IMG/VR virus record: IMGVR_UViG_3300010401_000019
Location: 1 to 41,851 of that record
Source: a virus
Direction: 5' to 3' (one strand)
Length of the DNA: 41,851 nt
Shown: positions 36,702 through 41,851 of the stretch, in pieces
Layout: each line of letters begins with the position of its first letter
How positions within the stretch are numbered: the stretch's first letter is position 1
Notes under the pieces: generated by a model
What the model was told of the DNA's origin: nothing
What the model saw: only the letters and a program-made list of their open reading frames with translations
Databases searched by the model: none
Program-made: the position numbers and the translations under genes

Positions 36702-37126
36702 ATACCTACCTCCATCAGTGCCGTATTACGGACGGCATCCGAAAGCATGGCGCGAAGCTCGCTTCTGGACATTTCCGGGAGTTTTGGAAGATGGATGCGA
36801 TAGTCGCGCGAGGTCTTGGACGTACCTTTGGCGACGAAGGATGCGCGGATTTGCTTCTTCTCGGCCTTCCGCTCGGCGGATGGCTCCGCTTTCCATCGCT
36901 TCCCCTCGGCCTTCTTCGAAAGGTTGCGTTGTTTTGTTGCGGCTCGCGCTACCGGAGCCGGCCTTTTGTATCCCATGCGATGTGCGCGGCCGATGAGCGA
37001 ACTGCGGGTGTAGTCGGTCCCGAAATTCCGATTGATGTATCCAACCATGTCTCTAAAGCTGCGGTCGCCGCGTGCGATCATTGAGCGCAGAAAATCAGAA
37101 TGTTCGTCGGGCCAGATGATGCTCAA
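36698..37126 (-). CDS. GcrA-like cell-cycle regulator homologue (142 aa)
   Basis: The start is TTG 37126, with AAGGGG 7 nt upstream. 'IIWPDEHSDFLRSMIARGD' then 'YTRSSLIGRAHRMGYKRPAP' correspond to the N-terminal helix-turn-helix of GcrA (W-x-x-E/D...L-x-x-L-x-x-x-G, then S-R-S-x-x-x-G-R-x-H-R-x-G), which binds GANTC-containing DNA and sigma70 in Caulobacter. The rest is Lys/Arg-rich, with a C-terminal helix 'PKLPEMSRSELRAMLSDAVR'. Host GcrA is about 170-180 aa. A phage copy could tie phage transcription to host methylation state, which is inference. Confidence 0.75.
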   Translation of the reverse strand: MSIIWPDEHSDFLRSMIARGDRSFRDMVGYINRNFGTDYTRSSLIGRAHRMGYKRPAPVARAATKQRNLSKKAEGKRWKAEPSAERKAEKKQIRASFVAKGTSKTSRDYRIHLPKLPEMSRSELRAMLSDAVRNTALMEVGI

Positions 37127-37151
37127 TTAGTTCCCCTTCCCTGATGCTAAT

Positions 37152-37520
37152 TCAGGCGCGATCCATATCGCGAAGCTGGCGCAGCGCGCTGAGAAGCGCA
37201 GCAATCTCCGGGCTATGAAAATCCGGATCCCGCGCATTGAGTCCTCCAAGTATTTTTTCGTATTGGGCCGCGAGTGCATCAACTTCCTTGCGGCCCGCTT
37301 GGATAGCGTCCGCAGCTCTCCGTATGTCTCGGGCGGCCCAATGCTCAGGATCGTCAATCTCGCCATACCAAAGAGCCTTTACCGTTCGGAATGTGACTGT
37401 CGAGACGCGGCGAGGAACGCGGGATAACCAGCTTTCGCGGGTATCTCCCCAGCCCCTAGGTCCTGCAACAATCGCTATCTCTTTACGCACGGAACGCTCT
37501 CCGGATTGAATTTCCGACAT
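37152..37520 (-). CDS. conserved small phage protein (122 aa)
   Basis: 'GPRGWGDTRESWLSRVPRRV' then 'TFRTVKALWYGEIDDPEHWA' and AARDIRRAAD, followed by a coiled coil. The S-W-L-S-R-V-x-R/x-x-x-x-x-x-R-x-x-K-A-L-W-Y-G-E string is distinctive of proteins that lie near replication genes of rhizobial phages, with a likely HTH in the middle. A GAATC (37524-37528), a CcrM/GcrA-type site, lies just before the start. Confidence 0.65.
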   Translation of the reverse strand: MSEIQSGERSVRKEIAIVAGPRGWGDTRESWLSRVPRRVSTVTFRTVKALWYGEIDDPEHWAARDIRRAADAIQAGRKEVDALAAQYEKILGGLNARDPDFHSPEIAALLSALRQLRDMDRA

Positions 37521-37550
37521 CTGGAATCCTCATGTGATGAACTCATTCGC

Positions 37551-37802
37551 ATGAAGAGTGACAACGATAATGACCCGTTACCTTTTATCGCGCTCGCTGC
37601 GCTAACAGCGAACGTCGTAAGACACTTAGAACTCGACCATGAAAAACGAAAAGACACAGACCGCGAAAAGGCCCCAGAGGCCCAGCGCGAGCAGGATGAC
37701 GTAGCCAAACGAGATTTTATCGCTCGACGAATCCGGGATATCGAAGCCTTCGAAAGGCGAGCGGCCGGAATCGTCAAGCGAACCGGAGGGCAAAGGGAAT
37801 AA
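37551..37802 (+). CDS. candidate + strand ORF antisense to a membrane-protein gene (83 aa)
   Basis: 'MKSDNDNDPLPFIALAALTA' then a charged helix ('HLELDHEKRKDTDREKAPEA'). It overlaps the minus ORF 37626-37898 for most of its length with second codon positions paired, so a charged region here mirrors a hydrophobic one there. Only one is probably real. The minus ORF has the better linkage to neighbours. Confidence 0.25.
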   Translation: MKSDNDNDPLPFIALAALTANVVRHLELDHEKRKDTDREKAPEAQREQDDVAKRDFIARRIRDIEAFERRAAGIVKRTGGQRE

Positions 37803-37898
37803 GAGATCGCGCTGCGTTGTTTGCGCGTAGTGAGAGTCGGCAGGCTGATGTGCCCCCGTCATGGCCTGCCGACTTGTCACGCCAAGGTTTCTGCTCAT
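37626..37898 (-). CDS. tail-anchored membrane protein (90 aa)
   Basis: ATG 37898 overlaps the preceding stop (ATGA). Polar N-terminus ('MSRNLGVTSRQAMTGAHQPA') and one C-terminal hydrophobic helix ('ISFGYVILLALGLWGLFAVC'). Probably an inner-membrane protein of unknown role. See the + strand ORF listed for the same region. Confidence 0.55.
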   Translation of the reverse strand: MSRNLGVTSRQAMTGAHQPADSHYAQTTQRDLLFPLPSGSLDDSGRSPFEGFDIPDSSSDKISFGYVILLALGLWGLFAVCVFSFFMVEF

Positions 37899-38119
37899 CG
37901 GCATTGCTCGATCTCCAGTCCGTTGGTGGCGTTCTTGAGACAGCGGCGGTGCTCTGAATTGTATCTATCGACTCCGTCCATCATTGATCCGAGAACAAGC
38001 AGGCCTCCGACCAACATGCCAAGACAGATCGCCGATGCGATGATCCAAGAGAGAACGGTTTGGCCGCGCTCGCCCCAAGTTTTCTCGCGCCACGTCAGAT
38101 AGAGCCAATCTCGACTCAT
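37895..38119 (-). CDS. small membrane protein (74 aa)
   Basis: 'MSRDWLYLTWREKTWGERGQ' then a hydrophobic helix ('LSWIIASAICLGMLVGGLLV') and a polar Cys-bearing tail 'RRCLKNATNGLEIEQCR'. Paired with the next gene by ATGA. Function unknown. Confidence 0.6.
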   Translation of the reverse strand: MSRDWLYLTWREKTWGERGQTVLSWIIASAICLGMLVGGLLVLGSMMDGVDRYNSEHRRCLKNATNGLEIEQCR

Positions 38120-38450
38120 GCTGCCCTCGCGCGAATAGCTGCGGCGCCCGCCGGGCGGGTTGGGGGGAGGATTGCTGGCGAGCGCCGCTCTACGTCAGGA
38201 GAGGATGCAACTGACGCAAATGAATCTGGATTTGAAAGGTGAGCAAAATTGCACACCGGATATAAAGAAATCGCGATGTTATATGTCGGCTCCAGTGCGT
38301 ACGGTTTCAAACTTGGAACGCAATACCGAAAGTTGTGATCAAAATTCGTCACATTTCCGTTGCCTGATCGACAAGATGGTGTCTCAATCCCAGAGAGAAA
38401 ATTCTGGGGGACGCCAGCATGAGCGGGACAGCAGACGTGATCAATTTTGC
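38120..38450. other. 331-nt region without a convincing gene
   Basis: A minus ORF (38454-38116, 112 aa) spans this stretch and overlaps both neighbours by ATGA, but its composition (Cys, Pro and Ser scattered, no helix or strand pattern) looks non-coding. The region is AT-rich from about 38220 to 38370 and has a GC-rich palindrome near 38146-38160. In a lambda-like layout this is the place for a CII-type gene or for promoters of the replication operon. None was recognised. Confidence 0.35.
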
Positions 38451-38663
38451 TCATGCGCGTGCCTCGGCCTTGAAGCCAAACACAGATCCATCCACTTCCC
38501 TTCCAGAGGCCGCCAGCGCCTCACGGATAAGCAAGAATTTGTCGGAGGCGATCTTGCCCCGCTCGCGCCAATTGCTCACAGCGGGCGCGCTGACGCCGGC
38601 CAGAGAGGCCGCTGCGGCGGTCCCTCCCAAAGCTTCAATGACTTCGTCAACGGTGGTCAGCAT
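38451..38663 (-). CDS. Cro/YdaS-like helix-turn-helix regulator (70 aa)
   Basis: 'MLTTVDEVIEALGGTAAAAS' and 'LAGVSAPAVSNWRERGKIAS' then 'DKFLLIREALAASGREVDGS' form a compact Cro/YdaS-type HTH; the recognition helix is APAVSNWR. It is transcribed leftward from a promoter whose -10 box lies only 5 nt before the ATG, so the message appears leaderless. It is followed by the replication and late genes, the position of Cro in lambda. Length is right for Cro. The operator TTCAC-N5-GTGAA lies in its own promoter spacer, so autoregulation is likely. Confidence 0.8.
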   Translation of the reverse strand: MLTTVDEVIEALGGTAAAASLAGVSAPAVSNWRERGKIASDKFLLIREALAASGREVDGSVFGFKAEARA

Positions 38664-38668
38664 GCCCC

Positions 38669-38698
38669 TTGATACTTCACGAAACGTGAAGTTGTCAA
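38669..38698 (-). promoter_or_regulatory. leftward early promoter (PR-like) with operator in its spacer
   Basis: On the minus strand TTGACA (38698-38693, perfect consensus), an 18-nt spacer filled by the operator, and TATCAA (38674-38669) as -10. The start codon of the Cro-like gene begins 5 nt after the -10. Confidence 0.8.
38674..38692. promoter_or_regulatory. operator O1 (19-bp palindrome)
   Basis: ACTTCACGAAACGTGAAGT, with 8-bp perfect arms around AAA. Matches the two other operators in TTCAC-NNAAC-GTGAA. Confidence 0.85.
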
Positions 38699-38709
38699 GG
38701 GCTCACGCA

Positions 38710-39018
38710 ATGGGAATAGTCACAGATTGTGAATTCGGGCCTGATGCCCGGGTCATGAGATCGATCCCGGACATTGCAGACCGACTTATTGCAACGCAAA
38801 AAGCGCTGGGGATTACTCCGGCGGAACTTTCGCGCCAGGCTGACATCCCTGCCAATCAATGGACCCAGTTCACCGATCCGAAGTATAAGCGCCGGATTAC
38901 CCTCGCTGCGGCCTATAAGCTAAAGGATACCTTCGGGATCACCCTCGAATGGATATTCGACGGCGATCGCACCCGCCTTCCCCATGAGATCGCGGTAAAG
39001 CTGCGTAAAGCGGCCTGA
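38710..39018 (+). CDS. XRE-type repressor-like protein (102 aa), CI analogue
   Basis: ATG 38710 with AAGGG 8 nt upstream; ATG 38755 is a later alternative. 'SIPDIADRLIATQKALGITP' and 'AELSRQADIPANQWTQFTDP' form a helix-turn-helix of the Cro/CI class, and 'RITLAAAYKLKDTFGITLEW' then IFDGDRTRLP complete the fold. No C-terminal S24/LexA peptidase domain is present, so RecA-induced self-cleavage is not available. It lies between O1 and the O2/O3 pair, as cI lies between OR and OL in lambda. Role as the lysogenic repressor is inferred from layout. Confidence 0.72.
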   Translation: MGIVTDCEFGPDARVMRSIPDIADRLIATQKALGITPAELSRQADIPANQWTQFTDPKYKRRITLAAAYKLKDTFGITLEWIFDGDRTRLPHEIAVKLRKAA

Positions 39019-39053
39019 CCTAAGCTCCCAGCCCCATTTAATTTTTGGCGAAG

Positions 39054-39068
39054 TTCACAAAACGTGAA
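39054..39068. promoter_or_regulatory. operator O2
   Basis: TTCACAAAACGTGAA, arms TTCAC/GTGAA. Its centre is 31 bp from O3, about three helical turns, so dimers on O2 and O3 could contact each other on one face. Confidence 0.75.
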
Positions 39069-39076
39069 AATTGTGC

Positions 39077-39106
39077 TTGACGACTTCACATAACGTGAAG
39101 TAGGCT
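39077..39106 (+). promoter_or_regulatory. rightward early promoter (PL-like) with operator in its spacer
   Basis: TTGACG (39077-39082), an 18-nt spacer containing O3, then TAGGCT (39101-39106). The register is identical to that of the leftward promoter. It drives the HNH and recombination genes. Confidence 0.65.
39083..39101. promoter_or_regulatory. operator O3 (19-bp palindrome)
   Basis: ACTTCACATAACGTGAAGT. Same outer arms as O1; sits between the -35 and -10 of the rightward promoter. Confidence 0.85.
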
Positions 39107-39130
39107 GCTCTTCACAAACTGGGAGCAGCC
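39103..39130 (+). promoter_or_regulatory. leader hairpin enclosing the SD of the HNH gene
   Basis: GGCTGCTC and GAGCAGCC (8 perfect pairs) with a 12-nt loop. The GGGAG at 39121-39125 is largely in the 3' arm, so folding would lower translation from the GTG at 39136. Confidence 0.55.
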
Positions 39131-39135
39131 TCCAA

Positions 39136-39579
39136 GTGGCCTACGATTGGCAATCTCTTCAAATCATTCCTGAGCCCAATAGCGGCTGCTGGATTTGGCT
39201 GGGGCCGATAAACCAACACGGTTATGGACGCGTGCGCTTGAAGAGCGGCCGCTCGCAAGTAGCTCACCGGGCTTTTTACGAAGCTCATCATGGCATCGTC
39301 GCGCCTATAGGAATGCAGATAGATCATCTTTGCTTCCTTCGGTGCTGTGTAAATCCGGATCATTTGGAAGCTGTTACGCCTGCCGTTAACACGAGGCGCA
39401 TGTTCGTTCGCATTCGCGGAATTGGGAGTGCATCCAACACTCATTGCCTCTACGGCCACGAACTTGACGAAGGCAACATTTGGACTCGCAAAAGTAACGG
39501 CAGACCCACGCAAGTTTGCCGAACGTGCGCCAAACAATACCGAGCCAGATATCGCAATAAGCAAAGGATATCTCAATGA
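39136..39579 (+). CDS. HNH endonuclease, first gene of the rightward operon
   Basis: 147 aa from a GTG start (39136). 'NSGCWIWLGPINQHGYGRVR' then 'QVAHRAFYEAHHGIVAPIGM' and 'QIDHLCFLRCCVNPDHLEAV' are the HNH_3 core, with the D-H and N-P-x-H-L sites. A second Cys group, 'HCLYGHELDEGNIWTRKSNG' and 'QVCRTCAKQYRARYRNK', can bind zinc. Such genes are common as mobile endonucleases; its place as the first gene after the early promoter is unusual and may give it early expression. Overlaps the next gene by ATGA. Confidence 0.88.
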   Translation: MAYDWQSLQIIPEPNSGCWIWLGPINQHGYGRVRLKSGRSQVAHRAFYEAHHGIVAPIGMQIDHLCFLRCCVNPDHLEAVTPAVNTRRMFVRIRGIGSASNTHCLYGHELDEGNIWTRKSNGRPTQVCRTCAKQYRARYRNKQRISQ

Positions 39580-39809
39580 CCATCCACTCCTACTACGTCG
39601 TCATGATCGACTATGGCCAGCGCGGCCTTGAAGCCGTCGTGCAGCCCGAAGTCACCCGTCGCGAGATCATCTCCCGCATTGCATCCGGCGAATACCCCAA
39701 GGATGCAATCGAGTTCATCCACTTCATCGTGAACAGCCGATACATCGAGGACGTGACGCAGGACATCTTTGATGGTGCCGATGAAGTCATGATGGAAGCG
39801 GCGGAGTAA
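39576..39809 (+). CDS. small hypothetical protein (77 aa)
   Basis: 'MTIHSYYVVMIDYGQRGLEA' and 'RREIISRIASGEYPKDAIEF' then an acidic C-terminus ('EDVTQDIFDGADEVMMEAAE'). ATGA overlap with the HNH gene. No named family; an alpha/beta mini-protein of the recombination operon. Confidence 0.65.
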   Translation: MTIHSYYVVMIDYGQRGLEAVVQPEVTRREIISRIASGEYPKDAIEFIHFIVNSRYIEDVTQDIFDGADEVMMEAAE

Positions 39810-39814
39810 GGGCG

Positions 39815-39979
39815 ATGCTCACTCCGCAGCAAGAAGCCGACCAACTTCTCAAACACTGGCAACTCCTCTGGCCCCTTCCGGCTGCAGAGCGGATCAAGCT
39901 CATCGACGAGATCACCAAGGACTATCGGTACGAACACGAGTTGCGCGTTGTGACGCATGAAATGGAGTCGATGCAATGA
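39815..39979 (+). CDS. small helical protein (54 aa)
   Basis: 'MLTPQQEADQLLKHWQLLWP' and 'AERIKLIDEITKDYRYEHEL'. The ATG is 5 nt after the preceding stop and the TGA overlaps the ERF start (ATGA). Not assigned to a family. Confidence 0.55.
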   Translation: MLTPQQEADQLLKHWQLLWPLPAAERIKLIDEITKDYRYEHELRVVTHEMESMQ

Positions 39980-40737
39980 CCCTACCCGCTGAAAACGTTC
40001 ACCAGATCGAAGGTCCTGTTTCGCACCTTCCCGCGCCGCAGTCCGAGACTTCCGCCGTGCTCCACATGATCGAGCGCGCGGCCCGAGACCCCGCGGTCGA
40101 TATCAATAAGCTACAGCAGTTGATGGAAATGCGCGAGCGCATCGAAGCGCGCACATCCGAGGCGGATTTTGACCGCGCTCTCACCGAAGCCCAAGCAGGA
40201 ATGGGGCGCGTTCGGACCGACAGCAATAATCCGCAGACCAAGAGCCGATACGCCTCTTATGGCGCCCTGGATGCCGCCATGCGCCCTGTCTACACCAGCA
40301 ACGGCTTCGCGCTGAGCTTCAACACGGAAAACCCGGCATCGGAAGTCGTCCGCGTCATTTGCCGTGTTTCCCATCAGCGCGGACATTCCCGCACCTATCA
40401 GATCGATATGCCGGCCGATGGCAAGGGTGCCAAGGGCGGCGATGTGATGACCAAGACGCATGCGACGGGATCGGCCGTATCCTACGGCATGCGTTACCTG
40501 CTCAAGATGATCTTCAACATCGCCGTGAGCGACAAGGACGATGACGGCAATAGCGCCGGCAGTGGCGACAAGATCAGCCAGGATCAAGCCACTGAATTGA
40601 TCGCGCTTTGCGATGAAGTCGGCGCCGACAAGCGGGCCTTCTGCGAATACTTCGGGATCGAAGGGATTCCGATGCTTGCCGCAAAGGACTTCAACCGCGC
40701 CAAGTCAGCACTCAACAAAAAGCGGGGACAGAAATGA
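39976..40737 (+). CDS. erf: ERF-family single-strand annealing protein
   Basis: 253 aa. 'EADFDRALTEAQAGMGRVRT' and 'KSRYASYGALDAAMRPVYTS' are the ERF superfamily core (F-x-x-A-L-x-x-A-Q...S-x-Y-A-x-x-x-x-x-x-x-x-x-x-x-P-x). 'KTHATGSAVSYGMRYLLKMI' is the conserved A-x-G-S-A-x-x-Y-x-x-R-Y-x-L. The C-terminus 'ISQDQATELIALCDEVGADK' is a helical tail domain. ERF proteins anneal complementary single strands and circularise or repair incoming DNA; the gene lies two genes upstream of the YqaJ exonuclease that would supply them. Confidence 0.92.
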   Translation: MTLPAENVHQIEGPVSHLPAPQSETSAVLHMIERAARDPAVDINKLQQLMEMRERIEARTSEADFDRALTEAQAGMGRVRTDSNNPQTKSRYASYGALDAAMRPVYTSNGFALSFNTENPASEVVRVICRVSHQRGHSRTYQIDMPADGKGAKGGDVMTKTHATGSAVSYGMRYLLKMIFNIAVSDKDDDGNSAGSGDKISQDQATELIALCDEVGADKRAFCEYFGIEGIPMLAAKDFNRAKSALNKKRGQK

Positions 40738-41324
40738 TCCTCTTTTTTGATACCGAGACGACGGGATTTTTTGATGATCGGCTTCCGGTCGATCATGACG
40801 CACAGCCCTACCTAGTTCAACTCGCCGCCCAATTGTGCGACAAAAACGGAGCCTCTGTCGCGGGGTTTTCCTTCATCGTTTGCTATCCGGGAGTTGAGAT
40901 TCCGGAGCGCGCGGCAGCGGTGCATGGCATCACGACTGAAAAGGCCATTCAATTCGGCATCGCGCCGGAATTTGCGCTTGCCGCATTCACCCATCTGTAT
41001 CAGCGCGCCGATGTGATCTGCGCCCATAACATCAAATTTGACAAAGGCATCATGGAGGTCGCGATAGCGCGGCATTACGGCAAGACGATGCCACTACGCA
41101 AGCCATTGTTCTGCACGATGGAGGCCGCTTCGCCCATCGTCAATCTGCCTCCCACCGAAAAGATGCGTGCGGCTGGCTTTGATAAGCCGAAGCCTCCGAA
41201 GCTGGAAGAATGCGTCCGACATTTCTTCAATGAAGAACTGGATGGCGCTCACGATGCGATGGTCGATCTGTCGGCATGCCGTCGCGTTTATTTGCATCTC
41301 AAATCTATCGAGGTCGCGGCATGA
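40734..41324 (+). CDS. DnaQ-like 3'-5' exonuclease (DEDDh)
   Basis: 196 aa. Exo I is 'MILFFDTETTGFFDDRLPVD' (D-x-E), Exo II 'VICAHNIKFDKGIMEVAIA' (N-x-x-F-D), and Exo III 'LDGAHDAMVDLSACRRVYL' (H-D-A-x-x-D). This is the proofreading/RNase T class. In this operon it likely trims ends for recombination. The start overlaps the ERF stop and the end overlaps the YqaJ gene, both by ATGA. Confidence 0.88.
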   Translation: MILFFDTETTGFFDDRLPVDHDAQPYLVQLAAQLCDKNGASVAGFSFIVCYPGVEIPERAAAVHGITTEKAIQFGIAPEFALAAFTHLYQRADVICAHNIKFDKGIMEVAIARHYGKTMPLRKPLFCTMEAASPIVNLPPTEKMRAAGFDKPKPPKLEECVRHFFNEELDGAHDAMVDLSACRRVYLHLKSIEVAA

Positions 41325-41851
41325 CCGAAGAAATCATTCAGGGATCTGACGAGTGGAAGGCCTTGCGCCTTGGCAAGGTGACGGCCTCCCGCGTCTCCGA
41401 CGTGACTGCTAAGACCAAGACCGGATATAGCGCCTCCCGCGCCAACTACATGGCGCAGCTCATCGCCGAGCGGCTGACGGGCACGGTTGCGGAAGCCTAC
41501 ACCAACGCCGCCATGCAGCACGGCACGGAGACCGAGCCGGAAGCGCGAGCGGCTTACTCCTTCTACCAGGGCGCCTCAGTAAAGGAGGTGGCGTTCGTAC
41601 CGCACCCGAAGATCGATCAGGCCGGCTGCTCCCCCGATGGCTTGGTCGGCGACGACGGCTTGGTCGAGATCAAGTGCCCGAATACGGCGGGGCATTTGGA
41701 AACCCTTCTCGGCCAAGCCGTGCCCGCTAAGTACGAAGCGCAGATGCAATTCCAGATGGCCTGCACGGGCCGGAAGTGGTGTGACTTCGCCTCTTACGAT
41801 CCGCGCATGCCCGAGCATATGCGACTGTTTGTCAAGCGCATGCCGCGAGAC
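41321..41851 (+). CDS. YqaJ/lambda-type recombination exonuclease, N-terminal part (runs past the window; ends at base 225)
   Basis: 'QGSDEWKALRLGKVTASRV' begins the YqaJ viral recombinase domain. 'MQHGTETEPEARAAYSFYQG' (G-x-x-x-E/x-E) and 'AGCSPDGLVGDDGLVEIKCP' (D then E-x-K) hold the metal-binding residues of the PD-(D/E)XK nuclease. It degrades the 5' strand from double-stranded ends, leaving 3' tails for ERF. Joined to 1-225 the protein is 210 aa, normal for the family. The start overlaps the upstream exonuclease stop. Confidence 0.92.
   Translation, partial: MTEEIIQGSDEWKALRLGKVTASRVSDVTAKTKTGYSASRANYMAQLIAERLTGTVAEAYTNAAMQHGTETEPEARAAYSFYQGASVKEVAFVPHPKIDQAGCSPDGLVGDDGLVEIKCPNTAGHLETLLGQAVPAKYEAQMQFQMACTGRKWCDFASYDPRMPEHMRLFVKRMPRD
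41729..41851. repeat. 123-bp direct repeat, right copy
   Basis: Identical to bases 1-123. Removing one copy gives a circular sequence of 41,728 bp with the exonuclease gene intact. Confidence 0.95.

Noticed and set aside
37127-37366. Minus ORF of 79 aa before the GcrA-like gene
   Set aside because: Lies in another frame of the 122-aa conserved gene and lacks an SD.
1-41851. CRISPR arrays, rRNA, insertion sequences and transposases
   Set aside because: No regularly spaced repeats, ribosomal RNA-like segments or transposase motifs were seen on reading either strand.

Overview
This window is the genome of a temperate, podovirus-like phage of an alphaproteobacterium, most likely of the Rhizobiales (Hyphomicrobiales) group. 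The first 123 bases recur exactly as the last 123 bases (41729-41851). The window is therefore one circular (or circularly permuted) genome of 41,728 bp whose arbitrary cut falls inside a YqaJ/lambda-exonuclease-type gene. The virion genes are P22-like in kind and order: small and large terminase, P22-type portal, scaffold, HK97-fold coat, gp4-like adaptor, gp10-like hub and three ejection-type proteins. A host in the Alphaproteobacteria is suggested by a GcrA-like protein (a regulator family confined to that class) and by the style of the small genes; the host genus cannot be read from the sequence.

Control region (about 38.1-39.1 kb). The layout is lambda-like. A 70-aa Cro/YdaS-like helix-turn-helix gene faces left and a 102-aa XRE-type repressor gene faces right. 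Three copies of the operator TTCAC-NNAAC-GTGAA lie there. Two of them fill the spacer between the -35 and -10 boxes of two promoters in exactly the same register. One promoter fires left (replication and late side). The other fires right into the early recombination operon: HNH endonuclease, two small proteins, ERF annealing protein, DnaQ-like exonuclease and YqaJ exonuclease, then across the cut to NinB and another HNH.

Early/accessory arm on the + strand (1-8965). NinB and HNH are followed by about 25 very small genes, most with ATGA-type overlaps and many with CxxC zinc-ribbon-like motifs. Among them are a PAPS-reductase/PP-loop protein, an excisionase that overlaps the tyrosine integrase by 199 nt, an HNH-HTH endonuclease, an Rv2179c-like 3'-5' exoribonuclease and a Lar-like CPFCG protein.

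Minus-strand arm (37.9 kb down to 8.98 kb). It begins with small regulators (including GcrA-like) and two replication proteins (winged-helix initiator type and loader type). Terminases, portal, scaffold, coat, tail hub, ejection proteins and tail fibre/collar genes follow. The lysis cassette comes next (GH108 endolysin, holin-like protein, spanin-like overlapping pair), trailed by a run of tiny membrane proteins. Rho-independent terminators stand at four points inside this arm, so late expression probably depends on antitermination or internal promoters. At least two + strand cassettes are inserted against the grain: an acyltransferase (probable lysogenic conversion of surface polysaccharide) with a small partner at 12.8-13.9 kb, and a 99-aa gene at 28.1 kb.

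The points most worth a second look are the duplicated operator-in-spacer promoters with an apparently leaderless Cro-like gene, the phage GcrA homologue, Sec-type signal peptides on three genes of the virion cluster, a -1 frameshift in a gene upstream of the terminases, and the CxxC mini-protein array with a repeated start cassette.
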